The notes: a model not told the origin generated them from the sequence alone. Counted from the stretch's first letter, positions 1-5,929 are shown. The stretch is DNA of 5,929 bases from Treponema sp. (GCA_017613485.1 JAGADS010000181.1:1-5929), one strand, 5' to 3'. Translations and numbers: made by a program.

Positions 1-742
1 ATGTTCCGCATCCAAGACATGGCTCACTGACTTTTTCCCAGATTTTTGAGTTGAAGATCTTGAGCATGTCCTTGCCCTGAAATTTTGAAAGATCAAGATG
101 AGCAAACGGAAGTTTCTCTGTCTTGTCCTTAATGTCTTTCTTTGCAGCATCTACAGCCTTTGCATCAGAATCATCAAGCACTGATTTTGCAGCTTCCATG
201 AACTTCTTGCCCTTGTCTGTGTTTGCCTCAAAGAAGTATTTACCGTCACTAAGCCAGCAGCTTACATCACCCTTTGATCCGTTCTTATCAGAGTCAAGGG
301 ATGCATCAATGCCGTAAGTTGAGCAGAAACAGGTTTTGGCTGGTTCATTGCAGGCAAATGTGATTACTGTTCCATGGTCACGGCGGTTCTTGTAGTAAGA
401 GTCAACCGGATTCATGTTAAGGTAAACATTGTCGATTACAGAAAATCCCACTGCATCACATGGACGTACACCGAAAACAACAAAGTCCTCGAGCTCCTTG
501 CGCGGATCTTCCATAGTGATTTCCTTTCCCTTCATCGTGTAGCTTACCATGTGCTCTGTCTTGGGGAAGAAAAAGTCCTTGGCGGATCTGACAGTCTTTA
601 ACGCAGAAGAAAGCTTTACGCCTTTTTCCCACTGTTTGAAATCTGCTTTTCCCGATGAATTGTCTACCGGCAGAAACAGAGGCTGCTTTGTGCCGATCAG
701 CTCAAACAATGAATCAATTTTATCTTGTGAAATACTAAGCAT
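1..742 (-). CDS. FlxB-like 4Fe-4S dicluster protein (sulfhydrogenase beta / AsrA-like), 3' end off window
   Basis: Probable electron-transfer subunit that passes electrons between an NAD(P)H-binding flavoprotein and the rest of an Hdr-Flx complex. Only the first 247 residues lie in the window. They start at an ATG at 742-740 preceded by GGAGGT (751-756). Seen: FGVRPCD near residues 90-96, then a cysteine-rich patch with C131, C138 and C140 (FACNEP..TCFC), then the start of a ferredoxin motif, C242-LG-C245, cut by the window edge. This architecture is that of the 4Fe-4S dicluster proteins related to sulfhydrogenase subunit beta and anaerobic sulfite reductase subunit A, and FlxB-type proteins resemble these. 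There is no signal peptide, so it is probably cytoplasmic. The start codon overlaps the upstream stop as TAATG, implying translational coupling. The family is fairly sure; the name FlxB rests on operon context. An AsrA or hydrogenase-beta role is the alternative and depends on the genes beyond base 1. Confidence 0.78.
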   Translation of the reverse strand, partial: MLSISQDKIDSLFELIGTKQPLFLPVDNSSGKADFKQWEKGVKLSSALKTVRSAKDFFFPKTEHMVSYTMKGKEITMEDPRKELEDFVVFGVRPCDAVGFSVIDNVYLNMNPVDSYYKNRRDHGTVITFACNEPAKTCFCSTYGIDASLDSDKNGSKGDVSCWLSDGKYFFEANTDKGKKFMEAAKSVLDDSDAKAVDAAKKDIKDKTEKLPFAHLDLSKFQGKDMLKIFNSKIWEKVSEPCLGCGT

Positions 743-1704
743 TACTCAGCACCTCCGTCATTAGAGCGTTCCCATACGATTGTTGTCTCCGGGTCGCCTT
801 CGGCATTAAATGTAAGCATGGCAGGCTTTGATTCCATGTCTGCTCCAGCCTGATAGTCGCCGTAAATCTCGTTGATGTCCTTGATGAACTTGCGGTTCAG
901 GAGATATAGCGGGATATGCTGAGGACAAACGCGTGAACATTCACCGCAGTCTGTACAGCGTCCGGCAACATGCCATGCACGGATAATATGGAAGAGGCTT
1001 TCCTCAAAGTCTGTCTGTGCAACTTTCTGTGAGGTGTACAGTTTGTTGTTGTCGAATACACATTTCTCGCAGGTACATGCAGGACAAATATCACGGCATG
1101 CATTGCAGCGGAGACAGCGGGAAAATTCATTCTTCCAGAATTCATTGCGCTCGTCTGCAGTCATTGCCTCAATCTTTGAAACCTCTGCCATGCGTGTTGA
1201 CTCAACAGGTGTTACGTCTGCCTCAACTCCGATAAGCTCGTCGCATGAAACAGGCTTTTTATTCTTGCATGTCTCACAAACCTCTCCACCGTCAAGAGTA
1301 TCCTGACATGGAACTCCGATGGCATAAACGTCATCGCGTGTGATGCGGTTCTCTTTAAGAAGCTGTGTGAATGAATATGTGTCATTCGGCTTAAGGAAAA
1401 CAAGGACGCGTTCCTGTGGAATAGGGGCTTCTGCAGCGTTAGGATCTTTCTGCTTTGCCATTGTGTTGTTCATTCTTGTAGTGCTTTTCTTTACCTCGAT
1501 ATCGCGTGTTATCTTTACGAGATATTTTGAAAGGTTGGCGGCACAGTACTTGTTGAATACAAAGCCCTTGTCGAGTTCCTCTGCACTTGCAAATACTGCA
1601 GGTGTGATGTCATCATCAAAAAGACCTTTTTTCCAACCTACTACCTTCTGAACCTTGCCTTCTGAAAGAAGTTCTTTTGCACGTTTGATTAATTTGTCTT
1701 GCAT
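742..1704 (-). CDS. FlxC-like iron-sulfur protein: FrhB-like region plus two ferredoxin-type 4Fe-4S motifs
   Basis: Probable cytoplasmic electron-transfer subunit of the Hdr-Flx complex, 320 residues. An in-frame ATG at 1728 would add eight residues, but GGAGGA at 1711-1716 sits 7 nt before the ATG at 1704, so I choose 1704. Residues about 50-160 resemble the beta-subunit (FrhB-like) domain of F420-reducing hydrogenases and relatives, with VLVFLKPND near 100-108 and IGVPCQ near 129-134. A cysteine group follows at C133, C143, C146 and C154. The C-terminal part has two classical [4Fe-4S] motifs, C197-x2-C200-x2-C203-x3-C207-P and C250-x2-C253-x2-C256-x3-C260-P, with extra cysteines at 210, 212 and 215. 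It overlaps the 3' end of the mvhD/flxD gene by 16 nt and shares 1 nt with the next gene. I am confident that it is an iron-sulfur electron carrier; the Flx assignment, and whether it is B or C, rests on context. Confidence 0.8.
   Translation of the reverse strand: MQDKLIKRAKELLSEGKVQKVVGWKKGLFDDDITPAVFASAEELDKGFVFNKYCAANLSKYLVKITRDIEVKKSTTRMNNTMAKQKDPNAAEAPIPQERVLVFLKPNDTYSFTQLLKENRITRDDVYAIGVPCQDTLDGGEVCETCKNKKPVSCDELIGVEADVTPVESTRMAEVSKIEAMTADERNEFWKNEFSRCLRCNACRDICPACTCEKCVFDNNKLYTSQKVAQTDFEESLFHIIRAWHVAGRCTDCGECSRVCPQHIPLYLLNRKFIKDINEIYGDYQAGADMESKPAMLTFNAEGDPETTIVWERSNDGGAE
751..756 (-). promoter_or_regulatory. Ribosome binding site of the FlxB-like gene
   Basis: GGAGGT on the minus strand, 8 nt before the ATG at 742-740 and within the last codons of the FlxC-like gene. 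Together with the TAATG stop-start overlap it suggests reinitiation or coupled translation of the two iron-sulfur subunits. Confidence 0.75.
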
Positions 1705-2135
1705 CTTACATCCTCCAGCTTCTTGCATTCACCAAGCTCTGTAATCTGCTTTACAAAATCATTCATGATTCCAGCAAAGCGAACACCCTCAGCAGCAGAA
1801 CACCATTCAACGCGTGTACGTCCCTTTTCAATTCCAAGATAATCAAGCATGGAGAAGAGAAGGGTCATACGGCGGCGTGCAAAGTAGTTTCCGGTAGAAT
1901 AGTGGCAGTCACCAGGATGGCAACCGCACAGAATTACTCCGTCAGCACCGCGCTGGAATGCACGAAGAATAAACAATGGATTCAAGCGGCATGAGCACGG
2001 AATACGGATAATCTTTACGTTTCCAGGATATTCAAGACGGTTGTTACCAGCCAGGTCTGCTCCTGCATAGGAACACCAGTTACAGCAGAATGCAACAATC
2101 TTGGGTGTCCAGTTTTTATTGTTAGTTTCACTCAT
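1689..2135 (-). CDS. mvhD: MvhD/FlxD family iron-sulfur subunit (electron link to HdrA)
   Basis: Small adaptor that carries electrons from an input module (a hydrogenase in methanogens, an NAD(P)H module in Flx systems) to HdrA. Its 148 residues match the usual size of free-standing MvhD. Seen: FCCNWCSYAGADLAG with C17, C18 and C21, IPCSCRLNP with C47 and C49, then C70-G-C72-HPGDCHY with C77, and a later C111. These are the hallmark cysteines for the cluster in this family. Methanogen proteins have CSGR where this one has CSCR. GAGGAA at 2143-2148 lies 7 nt before the ATG. The gene starts 17 nt after hdrA and overlaps the next gene by 16 nt. It is separate rather than fused to HdrA, as it is in some organisms. 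No [NiFe]-hydrogenase genes are visible, so flxD may be the better name than mvhD. The family call is very secure; the partner is inferred. Confidence 0.93.
   Translation of the reverse strand: MSETNNKNWTPKIVAFCCNWCSYAGADLAGNNRLEYPGNVKIIRIPCSCRLNPLFILRAFQRGADGVILCGCHPGDCHYSTGNYFARRRMTLLFSMLDYLGIEKGRTRVEWCSAAEGVRFAGIMNDFVKQITELGECKKLEDVRCKTN
1711..1716 (-). promoter_or_regulatory. Ribosome binding site fixing the FlxC-like start
   Basis: GGAGGA on the minus strand, 7 nt before the ATG at 1704-1702 and inside the 3' end of the mvhD/flxD gene. It favours that ATG over the in-frame ATG at 1728, which has only a weaker purine run upstream and would extend the overlap to 40 nt. Confidence 0.75.
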
Positions 2136-2152
2136 AATTCATTTCCTCGGTC

Positions 2153-4165
2153 CTAGAGAACTGAGTCGACCTCCGCCAAGATTTGTTTATTGCTGAATCC
2201 CTTAAGATCCATAGCGCCAGAAGGACATGCAACTGTACATGCACCACAACCGTGACACATGGCACTGTTGACCTGTGATACGTGGCGTGTGATTGTAGTT
2301 CTGTTCGGGCCACGGAAATCCTTGTCGATATAAGAGATTGCACCGTAAGGACAGACGTTGATACACTGTCCGCAACCGTTACATGCGTTCTCATCAGGTT
2401 GAGCAGTGCACGGGTCGTTCTTGAGCTTGTCTTTTACAAGCAGGCAGATTGCCTTTGCAGCGGCACCTGAGGACTGGGCAACAGTCTCCGGAATGTCTTT
2501 TGGTCCCTGACAGCATCCTGCAAGGAAGATACCTGCAGTCGGGCTTTCAACTGGACGGAGTTTTGCATGGGCCTCAAGGAAGAAGTCGTTGTTGTCCATG
2601 GAAGTCGTAAGCATTGTTGCAAGAGGTCTTGCGCTCTTATCAGGTTCGATGGATGCAGCGAGTACAACCATGTCCGCCTTGATGTGGACCTGCTTGTTCA
2701 AAATCAAATCGCTTCCCTGAACATCCAAAGTTCCGTCGCTTTGTGGAGTAACTTTTCCTACCTGACCCTTGATGTAATGAACGCCATACTGTTCAACTGC
2801 ACGGCGGTAGAATTCATCAAAGAGTTTACCTGGAGTACGAACGTCAATGTAGAATACATAGCAGTTTGTATCCGGATAGTGGTCGCGTGTAAGGATGGCA
2901 TGCTTTGCAGTGTACATACAGCAGATCTTTGAGCAGTACTCATGACCCTTTGTAGAATCAGCAGAACAGCGTGAGCCTACACACTGAACGAATACGATTG
3001 TCTTTGGCTCTTTTCCGTCTGACGGGCGCAAAAGGTGGCCGTTTGTAGGACCGGAAGCATTGCACAGGCGTTCGAATTCAAGTGATGAAACAACGTCCGG
3101 GCTCTGGTTGTATGCGTATTCATCGAATTTTTCAAGAGAAATCGGGTTGTAACCTGTGGCTACGATGATTGCACCATATTTCTCCGTAATGATTTCTTCT
3201 TTCTGGTCAAACTTGATTGCACCGGCGGCACAAGCCTTTTCACAGAATCCACAGACATTATCCTTGCCGTTTGCAAGACCCTTCATGTGGAGGCAGTAGT
3301 TTGCGTCGATGTTTGCCACCTTTGGAACAGCCTGGGCAAAAGGAATGTCGATTGCCTTGCGGTTGTTCAGGCCAAGGTTAAAGCTGTTTGGAACCTTCTT
3401 GTTTGGACACTTTTCGATACAGGCACCACAACCAGTACACTTTGTCTCGTCAACATAGCGCGGGTGACGTTTGATGTCAATCTCGAAGTTTCCGATATAT
3501 CCGCTTACCCTGCAAACCTCAGAAGCTGAGAGAATGCGGATGTTCGGGTTCTGGCTTACTTCCGTCATCTTTGGAGTTACGATACATGAGGCACAGTCCA
3601 AAGTCGGGAAGGTCTTGTCGAGCTTTGCCATCTTACCGCCGACAGTGTAGTCTTTTTCTACAATGTCAACAGGGAAGCCTGCGTCTGCAATGTCGAGGGC
3701 TGCTGTAATTCCTGCAATACCGCCACCGATTACCAGGGCACGCTTTGTCATTGGTGTCTCACCTGCGATAAGAGGTGTGTCCAGGATTGTCTTTGCGATG
3801 GCAGCCTTACCAAGAGCAATAGCCTTCTCGGTGGCCTGCTCCATATCTTTCATTACCCATGAGGTCTGCTCACGGATATTTGCAACTTCTACCTTGAACG
3901 GGTTAAGACCTGCACGCTCTGCGCATGAACGGAATGTCTTCTCATGCATGCGTGGAGAACATGAGCAAAGAACAACACCTGTAAGCTTGTCGTTCTTGAT
4001 ATGGTCCTCAATCATTTGCTGACCTGCAGAAGAACACATGTAAGTGTAGTGGGTTGAGTAAACAACTCCGTCTACCTTTCCAAGTTCCTCAGCAACTTTC
4101 TCTACGTCAACTGTTCCGGCAATGTTAGTACCGCAGTGACATACAAATACACCGATTCTTTCCAT
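2153..4165 (-). CDS. hdrA: Heterodisulfide reductase subunit A (FAD, multi-[4Fe-4S], electron-bifurcating core)
   Basis: Flavoprotein core of the complex. In characterised Hdr complexes its FAD splits electron pairs between ferredoxin and the HdrB disulfide site. The 670 residues match the full-length family. Domains: N-terminal CHCG region (C9, C11, C44, C67, C69; CSCSPRMHEKTF); thioredoxin-reductase-like FAD domain with the dinucleotide loop GGGIAG at 147-152 and E170 about 20 residues on; inserted ferredoxin domain, C243-x2-C246-x2-C249-x3-C253 and C291, C305, C308, C312; CVGSR at 395-399 followed by C411, C415 and C416, matching the cluster site inside the flavin domain; C-terminal ferredoxin domain, C595/598/601/605 and C637/640/643/647. 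All expected cluster sites appear intact. There are no membrane segments, so it is cytoplasmic. GGAAGGTGG at 4174-4182 precedes the ATG by 8 nt. It lies 16 nt after hdrC and 17 nt before mvhD/flxD. No frameshift or selenocysteine stop was found. Confidence 0.97.
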   Translation of the reverse strand: MERIGVFVCHCGTNIAGTVDVEKVAEELGKVDGVVYSTHYTYMCSSAGQQMIEDHIKNDKLTGVVLCSCSPRMHEKTFRSCAERAGLNPFKVEVANIREQTSWVMKDMEQATEKAIALGKAAIAKTILDTPLIAGETPMTKRALVIGGGIAGITAALDIADAGFPVDIVEKDYTVGGKMAKLDKTFPTLDCASCIVTPKMTEVSQNPNIRILSASEVCRVSGYIGNFEIDIKRHPRYVDETKCTGCGACIEKCPNKKVPNSFNLGLNNRKAIDIPFAQAVPKVANIDANYCLHMKGLANGKDNVCGFCEKACAAGAIKFDQKEEIITEKYGAIIVATGYNPISLEKFDEYAYNQSPDVVSSLEFERLCNASGPTNGHLLRPSDGKEPKTIVFVQCVGSRCSADSTKGHEYCSKICCMYTAKHAILTRDHYPDTNCYVFYIDVRTPGKLFDEFYRRAVEQYGVHYIKGQVGKVTPQSDGTLDVQGSDLILNKQVHIKADMVVLAASIEPDKSARPLATMLTTSMDNNDFFLEAHAKLRPVESPTAGIFLAGCCQGPKDIPETVAQSSGAAAKAICLLVKDKLKNDPCTAQPDENACNGCGQCINVCPYGAISYIDKDFRGPNRTTITRHVSQVNSAMCHGCGACTVACPSGAMDLKGFSNKQILAEVDSVL

Positions 4166-4181
4166 TTTCTATGCCACCTTC

Positions 4182-4571
4182 CTATTTCTTGTATTTGCGG
4201 AATGCACTGACAATAGCCTGCTGAGGCATATCATCGTCCAGATGCTCCGGGACCTGAACAGGATCAAGACGGTGAGGACCGCGCTGACCTTCAACATACT
4301 GACGTACACCGTCAATCAGTTTTGCAGGCTCTACCTGGCGTGGACAACGCTCAAGGCATGCAAAACATGAGAGACATGCATAGATTGACTTAGATTTCAA
4401 AAGAGGCTCAAGGTCTCCGTTCTCCACCATCTGTACAAACTGATGCGGATGATATTCCATTGCATCGTAGTTGGGACATGTAGCAGAGCATTTGCCGCAG
4501 ACCATGCATTTCTTTGGATTTACGCCGCTTTTAAGAAGGATGATTTCTTTTGCAAGCTCGTTGTTTTCCAT
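4182..4571 (-). CDS. hdrC: Heterodisulfide reductase subunit C (two [4Fe-4S] ferredoxin-like)
   Basis: Ferredoxin-like subunit that carries electrons from HdrA to the disulfide-reducing HdrB. Two complete [4Fe-4S] motifs are visible: C22-x2-C25-x2-C28-x3-C32-P and C66-x2-C69-x2-C72-x3-C76-P, with the helical spacer between them (HPHQFVQMVENGDLEPLL) typical of HdrC. At 129 residues it is shorter than methanogen HdrC, which is near 190 residues; the missing part is outside the cluster region. There are no membrane helices, unlike HdrE-linked or membrane types, so a soluble HdrABC complex is indicated. The gene starts 2 nt after the hdrB stop. Its ribosome site AAGGAGG (4582-4588) lies inside the last hdrB codons, 10 nt from the ATG, which favours coupled translation and matched amounts of B and C. 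The order B-C-A differs from the C-B-A order I recall for the Desulfovibrio flx-hdr locus. Confidence 0.95.
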   Translation of the reverse strand: MENNELAKEIILLKSGVNPKKCMVCGKCSATCPNYDAMEYHPHQFVQMVENGDLEPLLKSKSIYACLSCFACLERCPRQVEPAKLIDGVRQYVEGQRGPHRLDPVQVPEHLDDDMPQQAIVSAFRKYKK

Positions 4572-4573
4572 TT

Positions 4574-5380
4574 TTACTTAGCCTCCTTTACACCTAAGGC
4601 TTCTGCAAGGAGCTCTGTAAAGTAAATTACATCGAGCTTTGAGTCACCCTTGTTCTTTAAGAGATTATAGCGGCAGAGAGGGCATGATGTAACAAGGAAG
4701 TCAGCTCCCATATCCTCTGCATTTGAAAGGATTTTCTTTGCCCTGTTCTTTGGAATTGACTCATCCTCGAACATTGTATATGCACCGCAGCATTCGTTTC
4801 TCTGACCGTAGATGACTGGAGTTCCACCGATAGCCTTGATAAAGTCCTCGATAATCTGCGGGTTCTCCGGATCGTCAAACTGAAGGACTTTTCCCGGGCG
4901 AAGAAGCAGGCATCCGTAGTAAGCGCCGATTTTCTTTCCCTTGAACGGATTCTTTACGGCAGCCTTTACATTGTCCCAGCCTACAACATCACGCAGAATC
5001 TCAAGGTAATGAACTACTTTAGCCTCACCATGATACTCAATATCATCCTGCTTGAGGTAATTATTCACCTTGAAAGCACAGAGCTCATCTGTCTGCATGT
5101 CATTGTTCACCTGTTTGATTACGTTGTAACATGCACTGCAGAGAGTTACCAGGTCTTTTCCTGAATCGCGGGCACTTGCCAGAGCTCGGACAGACGACAT
5201 TTTTGTCGCAAATTCGTCCTTTGCCATGGGGTATTCACCGCCACAGCACTGCCATTCAGGAATTTCTTCAAGTGTGAAACCTAATGCTTCCGCAGACTTG
5301 CGTGCATAAACATCAAGGTCAAGCGCCTTGTTCTTTAGCGTACAGCCTGGGAAATAAGCGTAGTGTTTGGTATTCTCCAT
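4574..5380 (-). CDS. hdrB: Heterodisulfide reductase subunit B (two CCG domains, disulfide-reducing subunit)
   Basis: Catalytic disulfide-reducing subunit. In the methanogen enzyme the two CCG motifs bind two non-cubane [4Fe-4S] clusters that cleave CoM-S-S-CoB. Both motifs are complete here: C13-x31-C45-C46-x34-C81-x2-C84 and C157-x39-C197-C198-x34-C233-x2-C236, with the expected CCGGEYP and ECCGAY contexts and YYGCLLLRP in the second half. Length is 268 residues, close to the usual 280-300. The intact ligand set argues for real disulfide reduction, although a bacterium would lack CoM-SH/CoB-SH and the substrate is not known. It is the first gene of the operon. AAAAGGAAG at 5388-5396 lies 7 nt before the ATG. 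Related CCG proteins (glycolate oxidase GlcF, lactate LutA, succinate dehydrogenase SdhE) share the motif, but the adjacent hdrC and hdrA decide the call. Confidence 0.96.
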   Translation of the reverse strand: MENTKHYAYFPGCTLKNKALDLDVYARKSAEALGFTLEEIPEWQCCGGEYPMAKDEFATKMSSVRALASARDSGKDLVTLCSACYNVIKQVNNDMQTDELCAFKVNNYLKQDDIEYHGEAKVVHYLEILRDVVGWDNVKAAVKNPFKGKKIGAYYGCLLLRPGKVLQFDDPENPQIIEDFIKAIGGTPVIYGQRNECCGAYTMFEDESIPKNRAKKILSNAEDMGADFLVTSCPLCRYNLLKNKGDSKLDVIYFTELLAEALGVKEAK

Positions 5381-5459
5381 TGAACTACTTCCTTTTACAA
5401 AATTTATGCGTTAAACCATGAACATACACGGTCAAAAATATAAAAAAGAATGTGGCTAT

Positions 5460-5465
5460 ATTATA
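5460..5465 (-). promoter_or_regulatory. Candidate -10 box for the hdrB-led operon
   Basis: A perfect TATAAT on the minus strand, about 80 nt before the hdrB ATG, which would give a leader of roughly 70 nt. No good TTGACA-like -35 lies 16-18 nt upstream. The region is very AT-rich, so a chance match is possible. Confidence 0.35.
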
Positions 5466-5515
5466 GAATAAGAAAGGCAAATATGCTAGTTATTTTTCTA
5501 ATATTTTGATAAAGA

Positions 5516-5529
5516 TTAGCTGTAGCTAA
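5516..5529. repeat. 14-bp perfect palindrome between the divergent promoters, possible operator
   Basis: TTAGCT-GT-AGCTAA: two 6-bp arms around a 2-bp centre. It sits between the candidate -10 boxes of hdrB and argH, about 40 bp upstream of the argH -10. Two-base spacing is too tight for an RNA hairpin terminator but fits a dimeric regulator site. No known operator consensus is recognised, and it could be chance in AT-rich DNA. Confidence 0.35.
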
Positions 5530-5567
5530 CTCAAATTCAAGCTCTTTATCTAAGGGGAAAAATACTA

Positions 5568-5573
5568 TATAAT
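5568..5573 (+). promoter_or_regulatory. Candidate -10 box for argH
   Basis: A perfect TATAAT on the plus strand, 46 nt before the argH ATG, giving a leader of about 40 nt. The best -35 at 17-nt spacing is TTTATC (5545-5550), a weak match. Position and exact -10 are plausible for a sigma-70-type promoter. Confidence 0.4.
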
Positions 5574-5603
5574 TCACGGAGCAATTTATTGAGTGCGATT
5601 TGC

Positions 5604-5610
5604 AAGGGGG
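5604..5610 (+). promoter_or_regulatory. Ribosome binding site of argH
   Basis: AAGGGGG, 9 nt before the argH ATG at 5620. An out-of-frame ATG at 5612 lies only one base after it, which is too close for initiation and leads to an early stop. The site therefore decides the argH start. Confidence 0.7.
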
Positions 5611-5619
5611 TATGTTTCC

Positions 5620-5929
5620 ATGGAAAAAGAAAGGCACAGTGCGCTGACAGATGACAATCATAAAGCTTTGTGGAGCGGAAGGTTTGCGGAAGGACCTGAT
5701 GCGGCCGCGGTTGAATTTGAGACTTCGATTTATGTTGATGAGCGTATGGCTTTTGATGACATCCATGGTTCAATAGCTCATGCAAAAATGCTCGGTGAAC
5801 AGGGCATTATCTCACGCGAGGAGTCAGAGCAGATCGTAACGGGACTCAAATCGATAGAAAAGGACCTTGCGGACGGAAGCCTTGCCATAGATTATTCAGC
5901 GGAGGACATCCATTCCTTTGTGGAGGCAA
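5620..5929 (+). CDS. argH: Argininosuccinate lyase, N-terminal 103 residues, 3' end off window
   Basis: Last step of arginine synthesis: it cleaves argininosuccinate to arginine and fumarate in the cytoplasm, and works as a homotetramer in the fumarase/aspartase superfamily. Only the N-terminal domain is present. Seen: a 16-residue polar leader, then LWSGRF at residues 17-22 (usually LWGGRF), EFETSIYVDERMAFDDIHGS near 32-51, AHAKMLGEQGI near 53-63, and SAEDIHSFVE near 93-102. The last matches the conserved EDVH segment near the substrate site. The start is set by AAGGGGG at 5604-5610, 9 nt before the ATG; a closer ATG at 5612 opens a frame that stops within a dozen codons. The gene is divergent from the hdr operon, with no visible functional link. 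The signature region of the family (GSSxMPxKxN) lies beyond the window, so integrity cannot be judged. Confidence 0.93.
   Translation, partial: MEKERHSALTDDNHKALWSGRFAEGPDAAAVEFETSIYVDERMAFDDIHGSIAHAKMLGEQGIISREESEQIVTGLKSIEKDLADGSLAIDYSAEDIHSFVEA

Larger units (their letters stand above)
5381..5619. other. Divergent AT-rich intergenic region (hdrB / argH)
   Basis: This is the only non-coding stretch of any size in the window. It is clearly richer in A and T than the flanking genes, holds both ribosome sites, a candidate -10 box on each strand and one 14-bp palindrome, and has no convincing small gene, RNA gene, riboswitch or terminator hairpin. Confidence 0.7.

Noticed and set aside
123..764. 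Plus-strand reading frames opposite the FlxB-like gene
   Set aside because: The minus strand encodes a recognisable iron-sulfur protein through the whole stretch; the plus-strand products are low-complexity and unrelated to any family.
742..2135. Frameshift or pseudogene suggested by overlapping genes
   Set aside because: Each overlapping gene has its own ribosome site, full family motifs and a normal length; overlap is a common feature of tight operons.
5395..5417. Rex (NADH-sensing repressor) site upstream of hdrB, suggested by TTACAA and GTTAAAC
   Set aside because: The two pieces do not form the inverted repeat with the spacing that Rex needs.
5506..5519. FNR/CRP-like site TTGAT-AAAG-ATTAG
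   Set aside because: Only the left half matches the consensus; the right half is poor and the region is AT-rich, so chance is likely.
5530..5619. ArgR box upstream of argH
   Set aside because: No TGAAT/ATTCA pair with the right spacing is visible.
5461..5785. Two overlapping minus-strand reading frames of 101 and 79 codons spanning the intergenic region and the argH start
   Set aside because: They run antisense through the argH start, have no family resemblance and no convincing ribosome site; they are shadows.

Overview
The window carries most of a minus-strand heterodisulfide reductase/flavin oxidoreductase (Hdr-Flx type) operon, followed by a 239-bp divergent intergenic region and the 5' end of a plus-strand argininosuccinate lyase gene. 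The host is most likely a strictly anaerobic bacterium. Nearly every operon product binds several [4Fe-4S] clusters, the ribosome binding sites are clear GGAGG types, and argH is of bacterial type. The phylum is not settled by the sequence. A spirochaete (Treponema-like) or a clostridial anaerobe would both fit, and that is only an impression from base composition and protein style.

Layout, reading the minus strand from right to left: hdrB (5380-4574), hdrC (4571-4182), hdrA (4165-2153), an mvhD/flxD-family gene (2135-1689), a ferredoxin/FrhB-like iron-sulfur gene here called FlxC-like (1704-742), and the start of a sulfhydrogenase-beta/AsrA-like iron-sulfur gene here called FlxB-like (742 to beyond base 1). 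The six genes are packed with gaps of 2, 16 and 17 nt and overlaps of 16 and 1 nt, so they are almost certainly one transcript. The operon continues off the left edge; by analogy with known flx-hdr loci, a flavin/NAD(P)H-binding flxA would be expected next.

Proposed joint function (family knowledge plus inference): HdrA is the FAD protein that bifurcates electrons. HdrC wires it to HdrB, whose two CCG motifs build the non-cubane clusters that reduce a disulfide. The MvhD/FlxD protein wires HdrA to an electron-input module. No hydrogenase gene is visible, and the two downstream iron-sulfur proteins resemble the NAD(P)H-linked Flx module. The most likely reaction is therefore NADH oxidation coupled to reduction of ferredoxin and of a disulfide, or the reverse. 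The physiological disulfide is unknown from this sequence.

On the right, argH starts at 5620 on the plus strand and runs out of the window after 103 codons. It has no evident functional tie to the Hdr operon. The AT-rich gap between hdrB and argH holds candidate divergent -10 boxes and one perfect 14-bp palindrome. I saw no RNA genes, mobile elements, CRISPR arrays or terminators.
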